A stretch of DNA of 64,000 nucleotides from Lactifluus volemus (GCA_022376515.1 WTXI01000001.1:124001-188000), one strand, 5' to 3'. Positions 52,028 through 64,000 are shown, counted from the stretch's first letter. Numbers and translations: made by a program. The notes: generated from the letters alone by a model not told the origin.

Positions 52028-54044
52028 ATGCTTTCCCAAACCCTTAAGCGACAGATATTATCAACACAATCCCACTTTCGCCGATGCTACATAGGCTTCC
52101 CATCCTCTCCACGTGCTCCTCCATACTCACGCATCTCAGCGGCAGGGGGCACGGCATTGACTGCATCTCTCATGCTGGGCTTGGGTTACTCTCTCTATGC
52201 TGACGCCCCGTCATCTTCAGGGGAACGCCCGCGCCCTCCCTTGTCTAAACTCATCACATCGTATGTCGTCTATTCCATGTGTTCCATCCCTGGACTTGTC
52301 GACGCTTCACCCGCTTTGCTCGCTTTTTGCACGTCCATACCTGGTTTACGACAGCTCACAGAAGCTTTTGTGCGGGCTACATTCTTCACACAGGTTCGTC
52401 GCGATAGTTCCAACTCCGCTGCGAGTTCAAGAATGCTATTTTACAGTTTGTTGGCGGTGACACCGCACGTGCATGCCTACCGTTGGTCCGCAAGCTTCGT
52501 GCAGAGAACAAAGGTACTCTGTTTGCGTATAGCGTGGAGGCCGATGAGGGCGAAGCGACTGGTGCAGCTAGCTCCACCCGTAAACCAGCACACAAGCGTG
52601 CTGTGCAGGAAATGATCCGAACAATTGATGTCGCGGGAGATTTTGAGGACTCCCAAATACATGCAGATGAAACTTCGGGATCCGGCCGGAGAACATGGGT
52701 CGCTGTCAAACTGGTAAGCCTACAAGTCATTAATATCCCAAGTGACGTACATGATTATGACGCGATTGGTTCGGGCACACAGACTGCCCTCTTACCGAAC
52801 CCGATCGCGTTACTTAACCTATCCATTCATCTCACATCGCTTCGCAACCGGGACTCAATACCATTCCCGGGTTGCCCGCGTGCAGATGACCTTGCCGTCC
52901 TCAAGTTGAATCAACCCCCACCTGGGTCACCATTGAGCACGCAGGACCTGGTCGATTTACGGGACTTACATGAAGACCTCATTCAAATCTGTACGCGCGC
53001 GAGAGCTCGAGATGTTCGTTTAATTGTGGACGCGGAATACAGCTGGTACCAGGTGTGTTCTCGTTCTCTTGTTACTCCTCCGCTCTCTTCTGACTTGACA
53101 TTGTACGCAGCCTGCTGTCGATTCCATCTCCCTTTCCCTAATGCGCGAGTTTAACAAAGACCCTTCCGCAACCTTGCGCTGGCTTCCGCGCCCATTTTCG
53201 AGCTCAGCGCAACTAGGCCCACCACCACTCGTCTATGTGACGTTCCAAGCATACCTCCGTCGGTGGGTCCGCGTCCACTTCTCAGAATGCCTCGGAATTT
53301 GAAACGTAATTTGCGTCAGAACACCTGAATATCTTGCCCAGTCCCTTCAGGATGCAGCCTCTAATCGATTTGCTCTTGGCATCAAGCTCGTCCGCGGTGC
53401 CTACCACGAACAGGAGGCTAAGCCCGATTCTCCCGCCTTTCCACTCACCACGACCACATCTTGGCCACCCGTCTTTACAAACAAGGCCGATACAGATAGA
53501 TGCTATGACGCCGCTGCTGCGGAGTTGGTACGAGCAGTCGCGAATGCAGACGGGCGTGGGCCAAGGGTTGGAGTCCTTTTCGGTTCGCATAACTCGGGAA
53601 GCTGCGCGAAGGTGATAGACGCCCTTGTCGAAGCAGGTGTGGCCTTGCGTGAGGAGGATGGCACGGTGCGGCTGGATGACGTTGTCGCAGAGCGCGTTTC
53701 TGTTGCCCAGCTATACGGTACGTCGGCCTGTCCAAAAACTTTTGTGAGCGGGAATGTTGATATGGCTTTGTGGTTGATGAGGCATGAGCGACACCCTCAC
53801 CGATCATCTCGCTAAATCAGTAAAGGCCCGTGCGCCGTTTGTGTTCAAGTACGTACCCTATGGCGCACTTTCCGAGGTACATTTTTTCTCCAGACCGTAT
53901 ACCGTTTCCCTAATCCACCTCCAGGTAATGCCGTATCTTTCCAGACGTGCTATTGAGAACAAATCCATCCTCGGAAGTGGTCAGGCTGCTAAGGAGCGGA
54001 AGCAAACATTTGACGCTATTTGGCAACATTTGTTTAGTAAATGA
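52028..54044 (+). CDS. PUT1: Proline dehydrogenase, mitochondrial
   Basis: This FAD enzyme oxidises proline to pyrroline-5-carboxylate at the inner mitochondrial membrane, the first step of proline catabolism. The start MLSQTLKRQILSTQSHFRRC is a basic, Ser/Arg-rich presequence. Exon 1 ends at 52,393 and exon 2 starts at 52,446 (FVGGDTARACLPLVRKLRAE). Catalytic-barrel landmarks: RLIVDAEYSWYQ (about 53,015), LVYVTFQAYLRR (about 53,230), LGIKLVRGAYHEQEA (about 53,375), GVLFGSHN (about 53,570), FKYVPYG (about 53,843) and VMPYLSRRAIENKS (about 53,926). It ends in WQHLFSK at 54,044. A long variable insertion precedes the barrel, as in other fungi. Six or so introns of 50-70 nt are present. Confidence 0.93.
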
Positions 54045-54402
54045 GAAGAGCGCAGTCGAAGCAGCATAGACGTGATTGACGAGGACCTTGACTGATAGTT
54101 GCATACATCGTCCAGATTTAGGGTACAGTAGAACCCGTACCAACTACAACAAAGCGGAGAATGAATCATAACATCAAGGAATGTGAGAAGGCAAGGCCGT
54201 GACCAAACCATAAAGACCGCTTCGGGTACGGTAATTCCTCAAGAACAGTTTGAACTCTGTGCCGCCAGGGTCAGATCAGGGCCCGTACAACATCTCATTC
54301 ATGCCATTGAAAAACTGAGCTAAAAAGTACAACAGCGTTACTAATTGTCTTCTCGGCCGTGCGCCAAAGTCGTTTGTCAACATCGGTGTCACGATCCACC
54401 CC
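54045..54402. terminator. Convergent PUT1/CAND1 3' intergenic region
   Basis: 358 bp lie between the stops of PUT1 (plus) and CAND1 (minus). Both transcripts must end here. No canonical polyadenylation motif is obvious. Confidence 0.5.
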
Positions 54403-57400
54403 TTACGCGCCAATGAGTTCGTTCAACTCATTGCGCCATTCACTCTTCTTTAGTTCAGCCACCCATGCCTCAAACCTCGGAGCGGCGCCTGTGCCCGAAA
54501 TCTTGCTCAGCGCTGCCACGGCGCGAAGCGTACTTCTTTGAAGCTCGGCCGCGCGTTCTAGGTCTTGTTTGACAGTGTCCTTACTGACAGTTGGACCTTT
54601 CATACTGGCCTCGAGCAGCGGCGTGGCCTCGCCTAGGCGCTGTGCAACTGCCGTCGGCGCAACTGGTGCGAGCCGGAACAGTATCATGTGACAGATAACT
54701 TTGATTTCGTCGGAAACGTCGGCGAGGCCGATGAGTACGTGCGTGAGTAGCTCGTTGAGGTCAAGCTTCGTCAAGCACGTGTCTAGCTGTTGCGGGAGTT
54801 AGCATACATTGTACCAGGACCCAGGATAATGGAGAGGTAGACCAGGGTGTATAGCGTCTCATAGGCCGTCTTGCGTGCCTCCAGGCCATCATCAACCTTA
54901 TGCTGCCAGGGTCCCATTTGCACTGTACGGACAAGTTCGGGCTTCATGATCGTCTCACGGTACAATGCAGAAAGTAGCATATGTAAGTGATCGCGCAAAA
55001 GATGAGACTTGGTACGCGCCGCGGCGTTGAAGACACTGAGTGCTAGCTGACGAACCGCCTAGAAAATTAGGTGTGAGTTGGAACCAACTACCAATGTGGC
55101 ATTAATTACCAATTCTGCATCTTCCATAAGTGATAGAAAATCGAGGATGTACGGCGCTAGAACTTCATCGAAGGCAGGGGATGAAACGACGAAAGTGTAT
55201 CTGATCGCAGACAGCACAGTTGCCCGAGTAGCAGCATTGGGATCCCGGATGCGGGCCTGAATAAATGTGAGTGTGCAACAGTAACTATTAGTTCGGCCTG
55301 CATACGTGGACCTGCGGCAAATAGCGCGCAGGGTGAGTGGTGATGAGTTTGCCGATACAAGCAGCAGCAACGCCACGTGAGCTCTCATCTGCACTCTCCG
55401 AGTTTTCGAAAAGCGGAACCCAGAGTGTCTCGGCAAGGTTTTCCAGATGGCTCGTAGATGTATGCGTTACGACCTCTTTTAATGCGTGGAGAGCAAGCAA
55501 TCGCTTCGAATCATCTTGCTTGACGAGCTGAGTAATAACTGGAAGAAACAGATGAAGGTTACCGATCGCAATGTTACCTGCGGATTATGCATGGTAAGTT
55601 TTTATAGAAAACAACGACGAGAAGTGACTGACCAGCAGCGAACGCTGCTGCCGTCCTAACATCTTCTTGATCCGAAGCAAAAAGCTCGATAGCGTTATTG
55701 AAGACCTCTTGTTGAGGGGACATATCGCTAGGAGCGTGTAAATGATAGTGAGATACTCTGATTGGATAAAGGCGCACATGAAACGGCCAATCTCTCCAAG
55801 AATCAGGAGAGACATGGAGAGCTCCCGTACATTTGAACGTTTCTGAAAATAGTATTAGACACTGGCGCTCCATTACTAGCATGAATAAACCTTGAGGTTC
55901 TTGGAGAACTCAGCAATCACGCCCGCTGCAAGTGCGTGATAGCTCTTGACGACTTGAGCCACACATTTGGCGACGTTTGGAAATGATACTTCTCCTTTGG
56001 GTCTTTCTGGTGCTCCTCGAGTGAGTGAGCTCACAACATGCGTTGCTATTTGGAAGTCTGCCTCAACGAGTGCCCCGAAGAACGCCAGTACAGAATCAAG
56101 CGCGGCACCAGAAGTGAGTGACGAATATGCGATGGCGTAAACATCGATTAACACTTCACGCTCAACTTCGGGAAAGGTGGACTTTGGTGAGAGCTCCAAA
56201 AGCAGCGCAAAAAGGGAAAGTGCTTGTGACTGGAGTGAAATATCCGAAGTTGAAACGTATGATTTGAGTTGAGGTATAAGGATGTGTAACAAATTAGCTG
56301 GCACGTTATTGTCGTATCTAAAACAATAGCGATCAATGATCGGACTTGCGTCACGTGAGAGGACGGACCTTGAGAGCAGCACGGATAAACACTCGAATAC
56401 TTCCGCTTTACCACTTCTTCCGCTCTTCGTAAGGAGTTTCGTTGCCCATTCTACGCAACCATTGACCCACTCTCCGGTAACATCGGCTTCACGCGCGACG
56501 CGAGTGACAACTCTCACCGAGGTGTCAGTGCGACCTGTGTTGCGACAGACATAGTCCCATTCTTGACCACTCTTAGAGTGCACAATATCTGGAGCATATA
56601 GCCATAGGTCTCCTATGACTTCCTCTGCGGATGAGCGCACGTCTCCATCCGTCGCATGATTCGCAAGGCGTCCCATTGCCTCTTGATATACTGATTCGGC
56701 CCAGTCTTGGCTTTTTACGGGCTTTAGCGCTCCAAGCAGGGAGGAGAATACCTTAAAGGCCTCAGAAGCGACGCGGGATGTTTTTCGCCCAGAGTTTTGA
56801 GGAGGATTGGCGTTAACATTGGCAACGAGTTCACGAATGTTGGGGGAGGGTGCACGGCAAAGAATGAAGAATTGAACTGCAGACAGGAAATGTGTAGCGT
56901 TGAACTGGACGTTGACGGAGGCTGTGATAGGATAGTTTTGGAAATAGATACGATCAAGCCAGTTTGATTTGAGAGAGAACCAGGGAGTACTTGCAACAAG
57001 GTATGCAGCAACCCGAAACCTGCTTGCAGAGTCGCAGTGGAAGTCCTTGGGGACCTCAGCTGGTTCAGAAGAGTTTTGGCCAATGCAGGTACCTGAGACT
57101 GTAAGAGGGAATAAGCTGTCTCCTCAGAATTTGTCCCGTCTGGGGTCCGTTTCCGCTTCAGGCCAATTGAGTCCTTGGATTGAGGTCCTCCGCCATATAG
57201 CCGAGTTTGCGTTAAAAGGGTGGTATAAGTAGCCCACACTTCCAGGCGGACCGTTTGTTCGCGATCACCGAATCGGGAAATAAGAACAGGAGACACCTCT
57301 TTAAATAACGGGACCAATAACTCGGGTCGTGTTGCAATAATCGAGGCCAAAAGCTTCGTGGTAGAGCGACGGATTTTGTAGGACTGGTCCTCTTCGTCAG

Positions 57401-58846
57401 ACCACCTGAGGGAGCGTCAAGGCTGCAACACATTGTACTTTAAGATTAACTTACTCGTCAAGGTCCCCCTCGACGTCTTCATCCTCATCTAACATCTCCT
57501 CGTCTTCATCGTCTCCGCCTCCGGAATAATTCTTCAACACATATTAGCCCGGAATACAAGGGTGGGATCTGGGATCGCTCACAGGATCAAACTTGATGTA
57601 CTTGGTTGCGACCTGTATGATCGTACCCAAAAAGGGGGTGACCTCTGTCGGCATTCTCAACACGATGGATTCCAAGGCCTTGAAAACAGGAATAAGTACC
57701 CCAGATGAAGCTAACACAAACAAGTGTTTTACCTGCAGCGCACCTTCCCGAAGCTCTTCGTCATCCAGATCAACAACATGAAGGATACCAGATATGATGG
57801 CCCCTAGGCCAGAGGCGAGTCGTTGCGGTGATGTGCGGGCAATTGCAGCTACAAGATTAACGGTTGTTCTTTGTTTATCTAAAGGGGCAGAACGTTCCAG
57901 GTTAGGGTTGATCACTGTCGACAACAACTGCGCAGAGAGCTCAGGAGAAGAAAGGGGTACAAATTGCGAAAGGGTAACGATTGCTCGCTTTCGCACAGCA
58001 GGTCGTGCGTGAGTGAGCAATGGCGTCATCGTCTGAATCGGTGGAGGGGAAAGAGGAAGACTGGAGACATAGGTAGGGAAATGTGTGACTAGAATGGACA
58101 AGATGGAAAGGGTCTCGATGAGAGTATCTGGAGGGATTCCCGGCTATACAAAAAAATGATCAGATTCTCTTATTAAAGAAGGAAATGACGTGCGTACGGT
58201 TGCCAGCTGTACTAACAACTTGGGAGTCAGCTTTGCGCAAGCCTTTGACGCAATTGTGCCTTCAGTTGGAAGCTCAGCAGTAATTGTTTTGAGGGCTATT
58301 AGTTAGTCGATGTCACCTTGCTACCCATAGAACCCATTTAACTAGAAATGAGCTTTACCTAGACCAGAGATGTCACGGAGCTCTTCATCAGTACTAGTTG
58401 AAAACTCGGTGAGTTTATCTACAACGAGCTCCATTTGTGGTTCCCGGATGATTTTGATCAGCTGTCCCAGACTTCATCCAGAGTTGAGTAGATGCAAAAA
58501 TAGAAGAAGTAAGATGGCATACCACTTCACGGCCTGATTCTTGACTTCGGAGATCTTATCCTCGACCAACTGTAACACCTGTCCTAGGACCTTGAATTCT
58601 ATCGATTCATCGCCAAGAAACGCTTGAGGATCCAGTTTGATCTCTTTCATCAGGTCACTAAGTCCCATGTATCTGTTTGAGTGCTTCGGTCAATGGGTGC
58701 TACTAGCCCATGGGAAGTTTGGATACCGAAAGTCCTGATCCTGGGATTGCATCTAAAACAATGGCCATGAGATGATAAACTCAAAGCACATAGAGAATCC
58801 AGCATGCCTTCTCGACCAAGCTCGTCATAAGATATGTCTTCGTCAT
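54403..58846 (-). CDS. CAND1: Cullin-associated NEDD8-dissociated protein 1 (TIP120) homologue
   Basis: A HEAT-repeat solenoid that binds unneddylated cullin-RBX1 and exchanges SCF substrate receptors. The start is ATG at 58,846 (MTKTYLMTSLVEK). Exon 2 is only 26 nt (58752-58727), and exon 3 from 58,672 gives MGLSDLMKEIKLDPQ. Family matches run along the whole length: ELRDISGLALKTITAELP (about 58,380), PAVRKRAIVTLSQF (about 58,000), a DEDEEMLDEDEDVEGD acidic loop (about 57,500), SQVPALAKTLLNQL, LGQIGRFM-like LILGEIGRFM (about 55,800), SRGVAAACIGKLI (about 55,380) and, near the end, PELVRTVQMGPWQHKVDDGL (about 54,920). Stop TAA at 54,403. Introns are short; intron 1 begins GC rather than GT. 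Confidence 0.92.
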
Positions 58847-58894
58847 GACGGAGAGATAGAAGGTTGATGATGATGATGCCCAGTCAAAAATCGA

Positions 58895-59140
58895 TTGAAG
58901 TAACTTGATTCGGATTGATTCGGATTGTATTTAATTTAATTAAATTGATTCGGATTGATCAGATTTGAATTCAATTCAAGTTAATTCAAGACAATTGATA
59001 AGATTTGAATATTGATTTAAGTAAATTGATTCGGATTGATCCGGATAGGATTGATTCGATCGCATTTGATCACGCTTGAATAATATCGATCGGATTACGC
59101 GAGATTTATTTTTCGATCTAAATCACTTGATTAAAATTGA
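58895..59140. repeat. AT-rich array of TTGATTCGGATTGAT
   Basis: The 15-mer TTGATTCGGATTGAT occurs at about 58,905, 58,945 and 59,027, with shorter relatives (GATTCGAT, GATCGGATT, GATTTGAAT) between. It lies between the CAND1 start and the transposase at 59,258, and may be the subterminal repeat region of that CACTA-like element. Confidence 0.6.
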
Positions 59141-59257
59141 ATACGACGTATCCCCACTGTGCACTGAGATTCTTGAATGCGCGGAAACGCTGGCGTAAAT
59201 ATATTACTCATTTTCGACTGATCTCTGTCCGATCACATGGCCAATACATAGAATCAC

Positions 59258-62200
59258 ATGGCTACCGATACAAGTGAATACATGTACACTGCTTTGCACG
59301 TCTTCTACATCGCTGTTTACATGTCTACATCAAGTACAAAGAGAAAAGAACACTACTGTGCCTGCTCAAGATTCTGTAAACGAAAAAAGATCGTTTCTTT
59401 ATCGACTTTTAATAGGCACCAGCCTTATAGAGACGCTGATTATCGCGAAGATTACCTCAATCGCATGTCTGGGTTATCTGGACACTCAACGCGGCTGCCA
59501 TCTATAGGAGGCTCCATGCGGGGTAGGCGCAATATCATCTTTATTTTGTCATTCTTTTTGTTTATATTCGAAGTACGCCAATTGAGAGCGAAACAAAGGC
59601 CCGTCGTAGCACTTCCCATCCCCGCATCTGTGGAAGGAGAACCAAGCGCAGCACAGTCTCCAGGGGCGAATACTGGCCGGTTGGGGCGTTCTCTTCCAGG
59701 AAATGCGGTATGAAATAAGTGAATGCGACGTCGATCTATCTGACGGAGCATACAATCGGCTCATAGTCACAGGATCTAAGCGATGGTGACCCAGATGATG
59801 CCCCTCTGAATATCAGCAATGACTCGGACGATGATGGTCCTGATTCCATTATCCCTGTGCATGGCGATCCTACTGTGGGCGACGTCGACAGTGACGTTTA
59901 CGCCTCTCCCATGCCAGTGGGCAGGGATGCTGTCCCCGATGACGTCCCTGGGCAGTTCAACGATTCTGGTCCTGGTTCAGTCCTCTCTAGATTCCCCACA
60001 GTTGCGTCACTTCAGACTGCAGTGTCCTTCGTCTATGCGCTAAGCGAAGCAACATTGAGCCGGGATTCATTGCCGGAAGATGTCCTCCAGCGACTTCGTT
60101 TTCCGATTACATCTGAAGTGGATCTATCCGATAAGGACTTGCGGCTATGCCTGGATATGTTTCTCGTGGTTACGAATGGCTCCGAAGAAATGTACAGGAA
60201 TTCAATGGCCGCATTTAAGCGACGTTCTCCGGACATAGCAGATTTGTCGTATGCACAGGTGAAACAACGCCTGAAGGATATCACAGGAATCCCGGCAATT
60301 ATGACTGATATGTGCGACAACTCTTGTGTCGCATTCACCGGTCCATTCTCTGAAATGACAGTCTGTCCTGAGTGCGGGGTCGCACGCTATGAGCCGAACA
60401 CACGAGGGCGCAATCCTGGTATGCGCCCAAGAAAGCAGTCGCTTACTATCCCTATTGGCCCTCAAATCCAGGCGCAATGGCGCAGTAGGCAAGGTGCTCA
60501 CAACATGGGCCATCGTAGGCGCGCAATGAAACCCCTCCTAGAGAGATTGTCCCAAGATTTGCCCATCGACGAGTACGATGATGTATATGGCGCGCATGCA
60601 TTTCTGGAGGCCGTCTGCAATGAGGACATCAAGCCAGATGACACAGTATTGATGTTATCTGTTGACGGCGCACAACTGTATGAGCACAAACAGTCGGATT
60701 TTTGGATTTACATATGGATCTTGCTCGATCTTCCCCCGGATATGCGATACAAGAAGAAGTATGTGCTTCCAGGGGGGTTTATACCGGGTCCGCAGAAACC
60801 AAAGAATCTGGATTCGTTCTTATTCCCCGGACTGCACCATCTCGCTGCTCTTCAACGAGATGGCTTCCGAATCTGGGACGCTGAGCTAGATCGCGTGTTC
60901 ACATCGTTTCCGTACTTCTATCTGGGCATGGCCGACGGTCCAGGTCTCTCTCAACTAAATGGACAAGTCGGACATCATGGCGCTTTTGGGTGCCGTCTTT
61001 ACTGCGGTCTCAGGGGTCGACATAAGGAAAATGGATCGCATTACTATCCCGTCATGCTCAAGCCCCTGGATTACTCGGTCTCAGGCTGTGATCATGACGA
61101 TATCGACGTCTATCGGCTACCGGAACCCTCTGCTGCTTTGTATGATCAAGGCTTGCGTAGATTACTGCTGAGTCGGAATGACACGCACTACAAACAGGAG
61201 CGCAGAGAGACAGGCATATGCAAGCCAAGCATCTTCAGTGGGCTCTCTCCTCGTCGTTCACTGGCTCCCCCTCGATGCTTCGCGATCGACATAATGCACC
61301 TGATCTCTCTTAATCTTCCTGATCTCCTGCTTGGGCTTTGGCGCGGCACTATTGACTGTGACAGGGGCGATTCACGATCTGAGTGGCCTTGGATGTGCCT
61401 CACCGGTGATACCTGGCGAAAACACGGCCGTGAAGTTGCCCTGTGTAGGCAGTATCTCCCCGGATCTTTTGATCGATCTCCCCGCAATCCTGCCGAGAAA
61501 ATCTCGAGCGGGTACAAAGCATGGGAGTTCCTGTTATACCTTTTCGGTTTCGGACCCGGACTTTTCTTGGATGTACTGCCCAATGTGTACTGGCGTCACT
61601 TTTGCAAACTCGTGCAGGGTGTGCGGATCGTTCATCAGCGACGCATCAAGACAGCTCAGCTTACTCTCGCTCATGCGCTCCTGCTCCAGTTTGTTGAGGA
61701 ATTCGAAACGCTATACTACTGTCGACTCCCCACTAGGTTGCATTTTGTGCGCCAGAGTGTGCACGCAATGATCCACTTAGCATTAGAGGCTATGCGCATC
61801 GGACCTGGCGTTTATATCCAGCAATGGACTCTCGAGCGAACAATTGGCAGTCTTGGAGAGGAGGTAAAACAACCGTTACACCCCTTTGCCAATCTTGCGA
61901 ACCGCGGCTTGAGGCGCAGTCAGATGAACGCCCTCAAAGCTATGATTCCAGACTTTGATCCCGATAAAGGACGTTTGCCTCGTGGTTCTGTCTCTCTAGA
62001 GGGGGATTTGTTCTTCTCACGGCAACTGACAACAAGCCTCATCTACTCAAGGATGAATATGCCATGGCATTCCGCGATTTCATGCTCTCAGAGATCGGCC
62101 CTCTCGCTAGCGACTGGAAACCATTGTGTATTCGGTGGGCTAGACTTCGCCTACCGAACCTCCAGGTGGCTCGCGCCGTTTGGAAAGAAGGGGATAGACC

Positions 62201-62643
62201 GAAAACACCCGAATCTGAGACAGGGCGGTGCTCACGCAATGTTAAGGTGAAGCGCACATCATGCGACGTGACCTCGACGACCTCATTGGCGGTGCACTTA
62301 GATTAATTTAGATGGAACCTCCAGATTCGCCGAGATTCAGTTTTATTTTCAAAGCGATCACATTATACGCACACACTTGCAAGCCTACGCACTTGTATCT
62401 TTGTGGTCTGAACCGGAGGAACAATTGCTTCGCGACTCACTTGGAACCCTGTATGCTTGCATGTATCATGGCATGAGAAATCTCCGCGTTATCAAAGTCG
62501 AAGCGATCGTATCTGTGGTGGCCATGATTCCTCTGAAGCCAAGCGAAGTAGGTACATGTTCACGATATTTCGTGGTGGAAAAACCTGGCTTAGATGCACT
62601 CATAATGGGACAAGATAACGATGATATTGTAGCCGCATTGTAA
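59258..62643 (+). pseudogene. Tnp2-like transposase (Transposase_21 type), frameshifted
   Basis: The N-terminal exon (59,258-59,713) has CACSRFCKRKKIVSLSTFNR, the Cys cluster seen at the start of such proteins. The main frame starts near 59,857. Core blocks: CPECGVARYEP (about 60,370), VLMLSVDGAQLYEHKQSDFW (about 60,647), PGGFIPGPQKPKNLDSFLFP (about 60,763), GMADGPGLSQLNGQVGHHGA (about 60,926) and GCRLYCGLRGRHKENGSHYY. DGAQLY and MADGPG hold likely catalytic aspartates. After 62,000 the frame must change at a G5 run (LTATDNKPHLLKDEYAMAFR). An intron (about 62,250-62,335) joins FAEIQFYFQSDH, VVAMIPLKPSE and the tail FVVEKPGLD, ending at 62,643. Apart from the frameshift it looks young. Confidence 0.88.
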
Positions 62644-62719
62644 TTGAAATGTGCACTGAATGTTATTAATGAATCGTCTTAATTGCATCGCGACTTTGGC
62701 AAGAATCTAAGATCTTTGT

Positions 62720-63781
62720 GTGCACGTGCGATCACTCGAAAGAATTCTGCGTAGAATATGTATGCACGAATATATGCGCATATATCTAAGTGCACACAAT
62801 CAATTCAACGACTACTTGTGCTACAGTTACACTCGCGCATACATTCACTCTCATCGTACCTGCTCATTTCGGGGAATATCCCAGACAGTCAGCTGGGCTG
62901 ATACACTAATGCCAGCCATAAGGTTGCCCCCCCGACGAGCTCATGCTCGTTTCCATCTCGAAGACCCCCTCACAGCATCTTCCAACTTTGTGGGTGGTAG
63001 CGGGCATGCACAACCAGCTTCTGAAGTCATAGACATATCTGAGACGCAAGTCCTTACGCCATTCCCTATGCCAATTCCGCCCCGCACGGTGAAGACCGTG
63101 GCCGCCGTGCAGACAGACAGTCCCAGGTGCAGCCCATCGCACAAAACACAGGGAGTACAGACGGAGCCCATTAGATACGGCACACAGCGCAGAGTACACC
63201 GTCCTTACCCTCTATACGGCCATCCCAACGCGTCGCATTTGATGCACATCCCCCACCCTTATCGGCCTTATCACCCAATCCCCTGCGCCTTGTGCATGGC
63301 CCACACCTCGCCAAGTGTGCACTCGATTCCCTGTGTGCCGTGCACATGCAATCTCTCACACACAATTCCTTGCACATTGCGCTCAACACACACTGGTCCC
63401 ATTGATCTCGACAAATCTACTGAATCGCCATTCCCCGGTCCGATAGATCCGAATCAGATTGTCATATACGGCCACAGTTTGGCGCAGATCATAAAGGACG
63501 CACAAGAAGATTCTGCAAGGGAAACGATGGAGCGGGTGGCAAATAAGATGGAGGAGATTCTCCCTGGGTCTGAGATAGGTAAGATCATCGCTACATTATA
63601 TACCGATACTTATTTCCGTGCACTCCAGGGAGTCTATACGCAAATGAATCGCAATAAAGGCCCAAAACGCTCACGCACTGTAGATGTATGTCATATCGGT
63701 GGTAGATACAATCACCCGTCAATCCATTCGCTCTATGTTCTCAATACATTTCAATATATAAGTCGTTTCTGCGCGAATTGA
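62720..63781 (+). CDS. Unknown accessory ORF of the CACTA-like element
   Basis: An open frame of 353 codons lies 77 bp after the transposase. The likely in-frame start is the later ATG near 62,910 (MPAIRLPPRRAHARFHLEDP), since the upstream part looks like a leader. Two related QTD/QTEP motifs occur (AAVQTDSPR and QGVQTEPIR). A triple HxIPC repeat follows (HPIPCALC, HSIPCVPC, HTIPCTL). The C-terminal third is helical (AQIIKDAQEDSARETMERVA, KMEEILPGSEIG). It could be a TnpA-like DNA-binding partner, but I recognise no family. Confidence 0.5.
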   Translation: MHVRSLERILRRICMHEYMRIYLSAHNQFNDYLCYSYTRAYIHSHRTCSFRGISQTVSWADTLMPAIRLPPRRAHARFHLEDPLTASSNFVGGSGHAQPASEVIDISETQVLTPFPMPIPPRTVKTVAAVQTDSPRCSPSHKTQGVQTEPIRYGTQRRVHRPYPLYGHPNASHLMHIPHPYRPYHPIPCALCMAHTSPSVHSIPCVPCTCNLSHTIPCTLRSTHTGPIDLDKSTESPFPGPIDPNQIVIYGHSLAQIIKDAQEDSARETMERVANKMEEILPGSEIGKIIATLYTDTYFRALQGVYTQMNRNKGPKRSRTVDVCHIGGRYNHPSIHSLYVLNTFQYISRFCAN

Positions 63782-64000
63782 ATATGATTGAATCCCATTG
63801 AATTCGCACCTACATGGCCAGTATTTCCACTTTCGTCAATGGAATTCATGTGTGCATATATGCGGATACCCCAAGGTTTTGCATCCCCAATTTTACGCAC
63901 ATACACTCTTGCAGGCCCAGACAGACGCCCTCATATTCATATGAATCCCTCTACATATCAAGACCCTTCCTCGCAGAATGCGCTCAGCCCTATCTCGTAC

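Larger units (their letters stand above)
58895..64000 (+). mobile_element. Tnp2-type CACTA-like (Plavaka-type) element, right end outside window
   Basis: It contains a Tnp2 transposase (59,258-62,643), a second open frame (62,720-63,781), and a repeat array at its left. Neither terminal repeat was mapped: a CACTG-like GTGCACTGAG occurs near 59,160 but was not confirmed. The left limit is approximate. 63,782-64,000 has no gene. Confidence 0.7.

Overview
The window looks like nuclear DNA of a filamentous basidiomycete, most likely an Agaricomycete. Host genes are broken by many 45-75 nt GT-AG introns. The fatty-acid synthase remnant is of the fungal type I alpha-subunit kind. The mobile elements are Ty3/Gypsy chromoviruses, hAT-like TIR elements, a fungal DDE transposase and a Tnp2/CACTA-like transposase. 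No prokaryotic signal, rRNA or intact tRNA was seen.

The window has two halves. About 1-31,470 is a nested transposon landscape. It holds a 5'-truncated Gypsy pol remnant (1-1640), a decayed DDE-transposase element (about 1930-5070), and a second Gypsy element (about 5090-11,695) interrupted by a 1,325-bp hAT-type element with a perfect 8-bp target-site duplication (6336-7660) and cut off by a related one (11,696-12,985). Then come C/T-rich low-complexity DNA and an unassigned stretch. The main feature follows: a 15,692-bp unit (15,482-31,173) bounded by about 20-bp terminal inverted repeats and a perfect 8-bp target-site duplication (ACCCACCT). It is packed with shuffled, intron-containing fragments of host genes: FAS2, quinolinate phosphoribosyltransferase, chitin synthase, a wax-synthase-like MBOAT protein, an MGA2/SPT23-like IPT-ankyrin factor and an F-box protein. 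A younger 7,870-bp chromovirus (19,115-26,984, 444-bp LTRs) is nested in the wax-synthase fragment.

About 31,470-58,850 is conserved housekeeping DNA. RPB1 (minus) is divergent from VPS27 (plus), and VPS35 (plus) follows. After a gene-poor 4.8 kb, BCP1 (minus) is divergent from PUT1 (plus), which converges on CAND1 (minus). VPS27 (ESCRT-0) and VPS35 (retromer) both act at endosomes, RPB1 makes mRNA, CAND1 recycles cullin ligases, and PUT1 is mitochondrial proline dehydrogenase. RPB1 is notable because its C-terminal-domain heptads are divided among very small exons, including 9-nt and 3-nt exons that must be joined to give a canonical heptad.

The right end (about 58,900-64,000) is a Tnp2-type CACTA-like element lying directly upstream of the CAND1 start codon and running off the window edge.

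Two sequence-wide patterns affect interpretation. Many nonsense codons in the mobile elements are TGA where a sister copy or family consensus has CGA, suggesting decay of methylated CpG. Several frameshifts, including one in VPS35, sit in G or T runs one base short, which may be assembly error rather than biology.
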